Positions 8,655 to 16,185 of a stretch of 64,000 bases of DNA are shown here, piece after piece. The position numbers were made by a program, and so were the translations under genes. Each line of letters begins with the position of its first letter. The stretch's first letter is position 1. Source of the DNA: JBGSYJ01 sp041750915 (GTDB lineage Bacteria; Acidobacteriota; Thermoanaerobaculia; Gp7-AA8); the NCBI GenBank assembly GCA_041750915.1, contig JBGSYJ010000069.1, positions 59,385-123,384 on the forward strand. Direction: 5' to 3'. The notes below the pieces were generated by a model that saw nothing but the letters and a program-made list of their open reading frames with translations, was not told the origin of the DNA and did no database searches.

Positions 8655-8835
8655 TAGCCCCGGGCTCTGCCCCAATGGCGTCAACTTAAGGTCCGCGCAG
8701 GAGCAAGTGTCATCCTGAGCGTAGCGAAGGATCTCCTTACTATTGGCTGTATCGCAAGGATTGAGGGGATCCTTCGCTTCGCTCAGGATGACACGTTGTG
8801 CCTTAAGTTAACGCCATTGGGGCTCTGCCCGGGGG
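8655..8835. repeat. Family B inverted repeat, copy 1, split by a family A palindrome
   Basis: The left arm (8655-8691) and right arm (8801-8835) are inverted copies; in the inner 20 bases (from CCAATGGCGT to AACTTAAGG) they differ at one position. The arms would meet at a CTTAAG centre, but 109 bp is inserted there, containing a complete family A palindrome. The same outer arms, split at the same point by a different repeat, occur at 54817-55134. Confidence 0.75.
8707..8794. repeat. Family A ~88-bp palindromic repeat, copy 1
   Basis: It begins GTGTCATCCTGAGCG and ends with the inverse, CGCTCAGGATGACAC, with GGATC-type blocks inside both arms and a variable centre. Other full copies are at 26579, 40258, 46407 and 62296. 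The symmetrical design suggests a REP/BIME-like hairpin rather than a coding element. This copy lies inside the family B repeat. Confidence 0.8.
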
Positions 8836-8856
8836 ATTGGTAGCGCACGATGTTTT

Positions 8857-8931
8857 GTGCGGCCGCGAAGGCGGGCGCTACAGGGCGATCATTTCCTGTT
8901 CAGCCTGTAGCGACCGCTTTCGCGGCCGCCT
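8857..8931. repeat. Inverted repeat, REP-like
   Basis: The arms 8857-8884 and 8904-8931 are imperfect inverted copies, about 24 of 28 positions, around GCGGCCGCGAA and CGCTACAGG. They are separated by 19 bp. The strong stem could form in RNA from either strand. No other copy was noticed in the window. Confidence 0.6.
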
Positions 8932-9034
8932 ATGCGCGAGGACTCTGCGCTTCCCCGGGCGAAGCCCGGGGCTATCCTGTACGGAGCGCCTCGCGCGCCG
9001 CCGGACTTGCGATCCGCTCATTCGGCTAACCGCC

Positions 9035-10333
9035 TCAACTCTTTTCGGACTGGCGGAACGCGCGGACTTTCTGTTCGAACGATTCCGCGACGATCAGAGG
9101 ACGGGCGCTGCAATTCGCACAGTTCGGACGCAGATTTCCGGTGATCAACTCGGCGCGAAGCCTCTTGAACTCATCTCCTTCGAATATATCGCGTAGGGAC
9201 TCGGTGGCGAGTCCCCCGAGCGTCTCTTCGAAGAAGCAGCATGGCCGGACTTCGCCGGTAGATTGTACGAATGCGATCTTCCACGGATCGAGGCAATCGC
9301 GTGTCTGTCCCGACGAGACATGATCGTGATGGACGGTCTTCTCACGGATACGCAACGGCTCCCGAGTGGCGCTTTCGACCCGTTCACCATGCTGATCGAG
9401 AAGGATTGCGGCGATCGGAGGATCGATGAAATGGCTTCCTCCATCACGCTCGAGCTGCGAGATGGCATTGCGAAATGCAGCTGACGACGCCGAGAGCGCC
9501 TCAGGAGCAAGATGCGACAAGTGCCGGGCGGTCAGCGTCCCTTCGATCGGGGGATACTCTGCGAGGTCGCCGAATCGGAACACGGTTGCGCCGCGCGTCC
9601 ACATCTCTCGGATCACGTCGGCTAGACCTGGCGCCGACTGGTCGCTGACAACCACGCTCACGCCGATCTCGGGTTGCCTCCGACGGGCCGCGGCGTGCTG
9701 CAGGATGGCCGCTAGATTTTCGTAAATCACCTCGAGCCGCGCGCCACGTCTCAACGCCGCGCAGAGCTCCGGATCGACTGTATCGAGACTGATGTAAATC
9801 TTCTCGAATCGCGAAAGCGCGGAAATCTCCGCGGGAGTGAGACGCTTGGCAAGATTCGTCGTGATGTGAAGACGGAAGCCGGCGTCCGCGAGCCGATCGG
9901 ACAGAGCTTCCCAGCCTGTCACGATCGAGCTCTCGCCATGACCATTCATCACGATGATCTGCACACGGCGCTGCCTCATCTCCTCGAGAAAGCCGTCGAA
10001 GCGGGCGAGCGGGAGATCGGAGCCAACGTAGGTCGGCTGGCTGACAGCGCAATACGTGCAGCGGAGATTGCACCGGCTCGTCAGCTCGAGGTAGACCATC
10101 TCCGTTGTCTCCGGAACGAGAAGGTCCTCGCCTGGCTGCCTGTGCGGCCTGATTGCCGAGCGGCCCTCCGCGGCGCCATGCTCGACGTAGTGATGCCAGC
10201 CGGACGGGTAACTGCCGCTTTGGATCGCAGCAGCGACGTCGGAATACACCTCCAGATAGAATTCTTCGTCGAATTCCTCCTGTGAGGAGGCGACCTGTAG
10301 GGTTTCTGAAGCGAAGTCGGTCATCGGTGGCAT
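9035..10333 (-). CDS. Radical SAM/SPASM protein with an N-terminal FYLxxYxDV domain
   Basis: A 432-residue radical S-adenosylmethionine protein. The iron-sulphur motif C-x3-C-x2-C is at Cys88, Cys92 and Cys95 (CNLRCTYC). A C-terminal SPASM-like set of cysteines (DCLDPW near 355, RPCCFF near 375, NCANCSARP near 410) suggests auxiliary clusters, as in peptide- or carbohydrate-modifying enzymes. Residues about 20-60 carry a short module, FDEEFYLEVYSDV followed by HHYVEHGAAEGR, of the type often found at the ends of glycosyltransferases and other large polysaccharide proteins. The next genes, a PIG-L-like deacetylase on the opposite strand and a glycosyltransferase, support a glycan-related role. 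Substrate unknown. A second ATG three codons downstream is an alternative start. Confidence 0.85.
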   Translation of the reverse strand: MPPMTDFASETLQVASSQEEFDEEFYLEVYSDVAAAIQSGSYPSGWHHYVEHGAAEGRSAIRPHRQPGEDLLVPETTEMVYLELTSRCNLRCTYCAVSQPTYVGSDLPLARFDGFLEEMRQRRVQIIVMNGHGESSIVTGWEALSDRLADAGFRLHITTNLAKRLTPAEISALSRFEKIYISLDTVDPELCAALRRGARLEVIYENLAAILQHAAARRRQPEIGVSVVVSDQSAPGLADVIREMWTRGATVFRFGDLAEYPPIEGTLTARHLSHLAPEALSASSAAFRNAISQLERDGGSHFIDPPIAAILLDQHGERVESATREPLRIREKTVHHDHVSSGQTRDCLDPWKIAFVQSTGEVRPCCFFEETLGGLATESLRDIFEGDEFKRLRAELITGNLRPNCANCSARPLIVAESFEQKVRAFRQSEKS

Positions 10334-10369
10334 GATAACGCCATGTAGTCAGCGGATAGGCTGGGTCAG

Positions 10370-11353
10370 GTGAGAACGAAGCTGGCCTGGATATTGTTTC
10401 TTCAAGCCGATCATGCAGGGCGATTCAAAGATATTCTTTGCGGCGATGAATCCTCGCACTTCCCCGAGCTTACTGTGAGGGGCGACAGCTTGGAGGCTCC
10501 TGCACTTCTGGTCGTTGCCCATCCGGGACATGAGATGCTCGTTCACGGCTGGCTCGAGCAGAGCAGGGCTGAAGTGATGATCCTGACAGATGGCTCGGGG
10601 GGCGGGTCTGTGTCGAGGCTCGGCTCGAGCTTTCGGACGATCGGCGATGCGGGCGCGACGTTAAGCCGCGCCTGGCAGCAGGTCAGCGACGACGCAGTCT
10701 ATCGGGCACTGCTCTCAGGGGATGGCGGTTTCTTTTGTGGATTTCTCGATCAGCTGACCGACGTCCTACTCGACAGACGGCCAGCGGCAGTGGTTGGGGA
10801 CGCGAGCGAAGGTTACAATCCGTCGCACGATCTCTGCCGTGCCCTGATCGACAGGGCAGTCGCGCGTGTCCGTAGCCTCGGTCTGCACGTCCGCAATTAT
10901 GCATTCCCACTGATTTCTCCTCCGGTGCTTCCGGAGGCCGGAGTGGACTCGATCGTTCTTTGGCTCGATGAGCCGGCCCTTGCGAGAAAGATCAGTGCAG
11001 CGCGACGCTACCCCGAGCTCGCTGGCGAGTTCGAAGCGATCATGTTTGACCGCCCTTCGGCATCGCCCTCCGGAAGTCCCGAGATTGCGAGGCTGATTGA
11101 GACGCGAATTCGACGGATGAAGCGCAGTGACCTGCAGCTCGAATGCCTGACGAGCCCGGATGGGCTCGAGGCTGATCCGGGTGGCAATCCTTTTTACGAG
11201 CTCTACGGGGAGCAGATGGTGAAGCTCGGCCGCTACCGCGATGTCATCCGCTATGACCAGCACGTCCTACCGATCCTCGAGCTGCTGGAAGCGGAATCGG
11301 ACGATCGGGTCTCATCTCCAGAGGGTGCGGCGAATGATCCCGACGATCCTTGA
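10370..11353 (+). CDS. PIG-L/LmbE-like deacetylase homologue with altered metal motif
   Basis: A 327-residue protein whose core resembles PIG-L (LmbE) zinc deacetylases, which remove N-acetyl groups from GlcNAc-containing substrates. The strand ALLVVAHPGHEML corresponds to the usual AHPDDE motif, here with HPGHE, so the Asp-Asp pair is replaced. VMILTDGSGGG corresponds to the second strand, and GYNPSHDLCRALIDRAV matches the distal histidine helix. The motif change may alter the metal site or substrate, or indicate loss of activity. The GTG start at 10370 gives 35 poorly conserved residues before the core; GTG 10475 is an alternative. The gene runs divergently from the radical SAM gene and its last 42 bases overlap the end of the convergent glycosyltransferase gene. 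Confidence 0.6.
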   Translation: MRTKLAWILFLQADHAGRFKDILCGDESSHFPELTVRGDSLEAPALLVVAHPGHEMLVHGWLEQSRAEVMILTDGSGGGSVSRLGSSFRTIGDAGATLSRAWQQVSDDAVYRALLSGDGGFFCGFLDQLTDVLLDRRPAAVVGDASEGYNPSHDLCRALIDRAVARVRSLGLHVRNYAFPLISPPVLPEAGVDSIVLWLDEPALARKISAARRYPELAGEFEAIMFDRPSASPSGSPEIARLIETRIRRMKRSDLQLECLTSPDGLEADPGGNPFYELYGEQMVKLGRYRDVIRYDQHVLPILELLEAESDDRVSSPEGAANDPDDP

Positions 11354-12820
11354 CGACACACTTCGTTCCCAGTCTCGCTTTTCGGCTTCGGCGCGCGCAA
11401 TACGGTCCGACAGCTCCTCGATGGAGCGTTGAAGGGCGGATTCGCGCTCGCGTTGTTCGCTGGATCGGGTGGCGAACTCTGATTCGAGGGCGCTCACCGC
11501 TGGTCCCAATGTTGCTACCTCGGCTTCGAGGCGGGCAACCTCGTTCCCCAGTTGTGCGTTCTTTGTCCGCAGGTCATCCCGTTCCCTGCGCAAGACCTCG
11601 ATCTCGGACATCAGCTTAGCGATTGCTTCCTCCCAATCGTTCTGCAAGGTCTCGGCCTCGAGGAGTCGGGAGACCGTCTGGCTTTCGAACTCCTGAATTT
11701 GAGTCTGGCTCGCTCGCAGGGCTTCTCTCAGATGGGCAAGCTCCCGGTCCTGTTTCTGTGCGCGGCTGCGAAGCGCAGGTACGTGGTTCAGTCCGAGCAC
11801 TTTTCCCTTCATCGACTCCGAGAGCCATTGAAGGTACCTTGCGAAGGCGGCGGATTCGGCAGGGCTTTCTCCGGTCGAACGAAATTCTTCGATCGCACGC
11901 TCGTAGATCTGCAATAGCGCCTCGACGGCCTTCCGCATGTCAGCGATGGTGCGTATCTCCCGGCTGACCGCTTCCGCATCGCTGGAGTCGTAGCTGTCGA
12001 TCTCACGCAGCAGAGCATCGAGGGTGATCCGCTGCTGGATCGAACGGATTCCGAAGTTCATCGAGCGGTACCGGGAGAGATTCTCCGTGGACACCATCGG
12101 TCCGAACGTGTCGGGAGCGACTGGAATCACCGCTGCCCCTACAGCGAGAGCCTCAATCGCGCTACGGCCGCGGGCAAAGACCAGATCGTAGAGAGGAAGG
12201 ATCTGTTCCGGCTCCGCGAGACTCGCTCCGATGCCCGTGCCTCGGACATCCAGCTCAATGCCCCGCTGGCTGCACGCGCTGCGGATCACGTCGAGCGAAC
12301 CACCCTCAGAGATCTCGTTGCTGAAGGCAATCGCGCGGTGCGGGCGCGACGGCAGCGGGGACCGCGGCTGGAAACGGTTGGTGTCAACGAAGTTCAGGAT
12401 GACCTCGACCTTCTCCTCCGGAATCCCATGCTCGATCAAGAGGCGATCGCGCACCGTGTCGTCGACCGCTACGTACCGAAGGATGCGAGGGTGAATCGGA
12501 GGCGTCTCTTCCCATGGCAGCCAGCCGTGACAGACGTAGATAGCGGGAACCGCCGGAAATTGTGCCAGCGCTGTCATCGTCTCCATGTGATGCTGGCCAT
12601 GAATGATGTCCGGTGGCAGGTGGAGCTTCGAGAGATCGTCGAGCACCGGGACGGTGAGCAGGCGGAGCTCTTCCGCGACCTCACCGAGAACCGTACTGTA
12701 CGCCACGGGCGCGTGCCCGAGATCTCTCAAGCCGGTCGCGATGTCGCGCACGTACAGTTCGCTGCCCGCGCGATTGGCGAGAGTATTGTTCGTGATGAGT
12801 ATGCGTCGGGGTGTGGTCAT
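11312..12820 (-). CDS. GT4-like glycosyltransferase with C-terminal coiled coil
   Basis: A 502-residue protein. Residues 1 to about 330 look like a GT-B glycosyltransferase: the N-terminal strand RRILITNNTLANRAGSELYV, the acceptor-side motif DIIHGQHHMET, and a weak nucleotide-sugar region around FARGRSAIEALAVGAAVIP. That last block has the position of the usual donor-binding Glu-x7-Glu motif. From about residue 350 to 490 the sequence is a long charged heptad-like coiled coil (EVLRRERDDLRTKNAQLGNE and more), ending in a basic tail. Such tails can serve for oligomerisation or partner binding in capsule or lipopolysaccharide assembly. It probably works with the neighbouring radical SAM and PIG-L-like proteins. 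Sugar donor and acceptor are unknown. Confidence 0.8.
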   Translation of the reverse strand: MTTPRRILITNNTLANRAGSELYVRDIATGLRDLGHAPVAYSTVLGEVAEELRLLTVPVLDDLSKLHLPPDIIHGQHHMETMTALAQFPAVPAIYVCHGWLPWEETPPIHPRILRYVAVDDTVRDRLLIEHGIPEEKVEVILNFVDTNRFQPRSPLPSRPHRAIAFSNEISEGGSLDVIRSACSQRGIELDVRGTGIGASLAEPEQILPLYDLVFARGRSAIEALAVGAAVIPVAPDTFGPMVSTENLSRYRSMNFGIRSIQQRITLDALLREIDSYDSSDAEAVSREIRTIADMRKAVEALLQIYERAIEEFRSTGESPAESAAFARYLQWLSESMKGKVLGLNHVPALRSRAQKQDRELAHLREALRASQTQIQEFESQTVSRLLEAETLQNDWEEAIAKLMSEIEVLRRERDDLRTKNAQLGNEVARLEAEVATLGPAVSALESEFATRSSEQRERESALQRSIEELSDRIARAEAEKRDWERSVSSRIVGIIRRTLWR

Positions 12821-12869
12821 CGGTGGCAGGCTTGTTTGCAGGATACCGGAAGGATTCCTTTCACTGGAT

Positions 12870-15800
12870 TCATGAAAGCAACCTGTCCAGATCCTCTGCG
12901 TTCAACACGCGAAGGATGCTGTTCTCGTCGTTGATGATCGAGCCGGCAAGATCACGTTTCGCAGCCTGAAGGTCGAGGATCTTTTCCTCGACCGTGTCGC
13001 GCGCGATCAGCCGGTACGCGACGACTGGTTTTGCCTGGCCAATTCGATGGGTCCGATCGATCGCCTGAGCCTCGACGGCAGGGTTCCACCACGGGTCGAG
13101 CAGGAATACGTAATCCGCGGCGGTCAGATTGAGACCGACACCGCCCGCCTTGAGACTGATGAGGAACAGCGGCGGCCCATCGCTGCTCTGAAATTTCTCG
13201 ACGATCTCACCGCGGTTGCGGGTTGCGCCATCGAGATAGGCGTAGGTAATCTTTCTTGCGTCCAGCTCTTTCCGGACGAGAGCCAGCAGGGAAGTGAACT
13301 GGGAAAAGATCAGAGCGCGATGCCCGCTATCCAGGACATCGGCCAGTTCGTCCGAAAGAAGTTGAAGTTTCGAGCTCGAGCCCTCGACCGGTTTTCCGAG
13401 GAGCGCGGGATGGCAGGCGGCCTGCCGAAGCCGAAGGAGCGCTTCGAGGACGTGCATTTTCGAACGGGCGAGTCCTTTTGAACGAACTGTCTCCAACAGC
13501 GTTGCGCGGTAGTACTGCCGCAGCTCCTCGTACTGCTTTCTCTCCCAGGGATCCAGCTCACAGTAAAGCGTCTGCTCGGTGCGTGAAGGGAGCTCCGGTG
13601 CCACCTGCTCTTTCGTTCGCCGAAGGATGAGCGGACGCAGAACCTCCCCAAGGAGCTGGCGCTTCTCCGGCGACACGGACTTTGCAGCGAAATTTCTCTG
13701 AAACCAGCGGGCGGGTCCCAGCATCCCCGGGTCGAGGAATTCGAAGAGGCTCCAGAGCTCCCCGATGTGGTTCTCGATCGGAGTTCCGCTCAGGGCGAGG
13801 CGGTGCCTGCTGCGAAGCAACCGCACGGCCTTCGCGATCTGGCTCGAGGAGTTTTTCACGGCCTGGGCCTCGTCCAGAATCGCGTATTCGAACTCGACCT
13901 GCGCGAGCTGTGCGATGTCGAGGCGCATCGTTCCGTAGGTCGTAAGAATCAGGTCGTACTGATCGAACCGGCTCATGTCACGGTCACGGTCGTTGCCGTG
14001 GTGTTCCAGAACTCTCAGTTCCGGCGTGAAGCGTTCGGCTTCGTTCTTCCAGTTGAAGAGCAGGGACCGAGGAGCCACGACGATCGAAGGCGCCGTCTTC
14101 TCCGCCTGGAGCAGGTCGAGAAGGGCCAGGACCTGGATGGTTTTTCCGAGTCCCATGTCGTCGGCGAGGCAGCCGCCAATTCCGGCTTCACGCAGGTAGA
14201 GTAGCCAACCGAGTCCTTCTCGCTGGTAGGGTCGCAGCTCTCCGCGAAACGTCTCCGATTCGCGGGCCGGTTCTGCGCGCTGCGCGCTGGTGATCGTGTC
14301 CCGCACCCGCGCAAAGCCGGCCTCTTCCGTCCGAGTGCCGAGGAGGGCGTCGATGAGGAGCGCCTGATGGTTGCGGAACCGCAATGTTCCAGCCGACCGA
14401 TCTGCAAGTTGCGCCATCGCCGTGAACTTTTCTAGCCATTCTCCGGGCACGATTCCCAGCGAACCGTCGCTCAGCAGAACCAGAGGGCGCCGCCTTTCGA
14501 GCGCGGTGAGAAGCTCCGGCAGAGGAACGGTTTCCTCACCGAAGCGCGCGCCGCCCGCAAGATCGAACCAGTCGATTCCGCTCGTGATCTCCGCTTTCAT
14601 CTCGTCGGTCGCGCGGACCTGTTTGTCGTCGATCTCGACCGACCAGCCGCTTCGCACGAGCTGATCGAGAGCGGGTCCGAGGATTCCGGCACGGATCGAG
14701 TACCCGCGGTAGTAGCTGGTGACGAATCCGGCGCCGGCCAGCTCTCTGATGAACGCCTGCTCGGCCGGAATGTCGCGACGGATGATCCGGCGTCCGTCGA
14801 GCCACGCGCGTTGATGCTCGCCCGAGTCGATTTCACTGTCGCCGTACAGGAACGCGAGCTTCGCCTCGAAAATATCTCCCGCATCCTCATGTGCTCTCGC
14901 CAGCCTGATGACCGGGGTGAGTGCGACGTCGACTTCCTCCGCGGCCAGCTCCTCCGGGATCCGGATGGCGGTAGGCGCGTGGAGGAGTCTCGCGATGAGT
15001 GCGTCGCGCTCGCTCTCTGGGATCTCGACGGTACCTGCCTTCAGCAGAACGTCTACCCAGTCGAGGGCATCCGTGTCGGCCAGGCGCGCAGCCTTCTCTC
15101 CAGTGAACAGCATTCCAGGAATGATGAGCCGCGTGGCGTCGAGAGGTAAGTGCTCGTCTCCACGGACCAGCGCCCCGCGCATCGCGTATCCGCCCCCGCT
15201 TTCCGCGTGAACGACCTCGACGATCAATTCCCACGCGGCGCCGTCGTCCCATTCGATCGGAGAAATAGTTGCCGTGCCACGTTCGAGGTAGAGGCGGCCT
15301 TCGCGAATGAGCTTCTCGAGAAGCAACGCCGCGGATGCCGGGCGAAGACGATGATCGCTCTCAATCGGCGTGGCCGACGTCTGCAGGTTCAGCGTTAGAA
15401 GCATCTCGCGATCGAATGCCTCGAGACTTTCGATCTGGCGAAGATCGGGAGTGAAGCGCTTCGCAGGTCCCCACTCGCCGTTCCGTTTGCGCGAGCGTGC
15501 CTTCACGGCGAGGTTCAGGCTCCATTTCGGCGCGACGGTCGTCGTTTCCGCGAGGATGTAGAGAATCTCGTCAGGTAGCTGGGTCGAACGGTGCGGTGAA
15601 GTCCCCTCGGGCGAGAGCGAAGGGAGGGCATCGAGCAGGCTTCGCCATCTCGGGGGTGGCTCCGCCTGGTGTTCCCGCCTTGGGCGGAACGGAACGATGG
15701 TTCCCCCGTGGGTGAGAGAGTTGAAGGTGCCGGAGAGCAGACCGCGCACCGACGACTCCCTGATCGCTGCCCAGATGTGTTTGCACGTCTGGCCCTGATC

Positions 15801-16007
15801 AGCAAAAAACGGACAGGTGCAGGATGTCACGAGGTTGTCTTTTTGCGGGGAAAGCTGAACCTTGTAGACGTCGCTGCCCCGCACTTTGCAGAGGATCGTG
15901 CGTCCTTCGACGTTGACGGTGAGCACCCGGTTGCTCAGGTAGTAATCCTCGCCCCGGCTTCGTATGCCGGGGGGAACGAATCGTCTGAGGCTCAACTCAG
16001 CGCGCAC
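12870..16007 (-). CDS. SWIM zinc-finger SNF2-family helicase
   Basis: A 1045-residue DNA-dependent ATPase. The N-terminus has a SWIM zinc finger C-x-C-x9-C-x-H at Cys63, Cys65, Cys75 and His77, a module proposed to bind DNA or proteins. The C-terminal half holds the SNF2 motor: DDMGLGKT (motif I, about residues 617-624), DEAQ (motif II, near 710), SGTPIEN (motif III), and a helicase C lobe with ALIFSQFTSLL, KAGGVGLNLTAADYV and IDRTHRIGQ. The central region (about 100-560) is family-specific. Bacterial SWIM-SNF2 proteins are widespread and probably remodel protein-DNA complexes or act on transcription; the exact role is unknown. The likely start is GTG at 16007. Upstream, 16008-16185 has no recognisable gene. 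Confidence 0.92.
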   Translation of the reverse strand: MRAELSLRRFVPPGIRSRGEDYYLSNRVLTVNVEGRTILCKVRGSDVYKVQLSPQKDNLVTSCTCPFFADQGQTCKHIWAAIRESSVRGLLSGTFNSLTHGGTIVPFRPRREHQAEPPPRWRSLLDALPSLSPEGTSPHRSTQLPDEILYILAETTTVAPKWSLNLAVKARSRKRNGEWGPAKRFTPDLRQIESLEAFDREMLLTLNLQTSATPIESDHRLRPASAALLLEKLIREGRLYLERGTATISPIEWDDGAAWELIVEVVHAESGGGYAMRGALVRGDEHLPLDATRLIIPGMLFTGEKAARLADTDALDWVDVLLKAGTVEIPESERDALIARLLHAPTAIRIPEELAAEEVDVALTPVIRLARAHEDAGDIFEAKLAFLYGDSEIDSGEHQRAWLDGRRIIRRDIPAEQAFIRELAGAGFVTSYYRGYSIRAGILGPALDQLVRSGWSVEIDDKQVRATDEMKAEITSGIDWFDLAGGARFGEETVPLPELLTALERRRPLVLLSDGSLGIVPGEWLEKFTAMAQLADRSAGTLRFRNHQALLIDALLGTRTEEAGFARVRDTITSAQRAEPARESETFRGELRPYQREGLGWLLYLREAGIGGCLADDMGLGKTIQVLALLDLLQAEKTAPSIVVAPRSLLFNWKNEAERFTPELRVLEHHGNDRDRDMSRFDQYDLILTTYGTMRLDIAQLAQVEFEYAILDEAQAVKNSSSQIAKAVRLLRSRHRLALSGTPIENHIGELWSLFEFLDPGMLGPARWFQRNFAAKSVSPEKRQLLGEVLRPLILRRTKEQVAPELPSRTEQTLYCELDPWERKQYEELRQYYRATLLETVRSKGLARSKMHVLEALLRLRQAACHPALLGKPVEGSSSKLQLLSDELADVLDSGHRALIFSQFTSLLALVRKELDARKITYAYLDGATRNRGEIVEKFQSSDGPPLFLISLKAGGVGLNLTAADYVFLLDPWWNPAVEAQAIDRTHRIGQAKPVVAYRLIARDTVEEKILDLQAAKRDLAGSIINDENSILRVLNAEDLDRLLS

Positions 16008-16185
16008 GATGAGGCTCTGTATGGGTGGATTTCATGAAGTGCATATCCGAGAGGGAGTCGTGGACTTCCCGCACGGTAACCCTTCACTTTCCCACACCGT
16101 CACCACGACCGCAAGGTGATACCGCGCGGGCCCGCATTTCTCATACCGTTTCTGCTGCGGAGACGGATAGCGGCCTGTCTGCGGG

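Larger units (their letters stand above)
8490..9034. other. 545-bp gene-free stretch made largely of repeats
   Basis: No believable gene was found. The stretch holds, in order, a split inverted repeat of family B (8655-8835) with a family A palindrome inside it, an imperfect inverted repeat at 8857-8931, and a perfect 8-bp hairpin CCCCGGGC-GAA-GCCCGGGG at 8953-8971 whose right side resembles the outer arm of family B. An open frame across 8837-9196 is simply the readthrough of these GC-rich palindromes into the antisense of the radical SAM gene. Confidence 0.7.

Noticed and set aside
8837..9196. Possible small gene in the repeat region before the radical SAM gene
   Set aside because: The frame crosses inverted repeats and the antisense of the radical SAM gene; no ribosome-binding site or family features.
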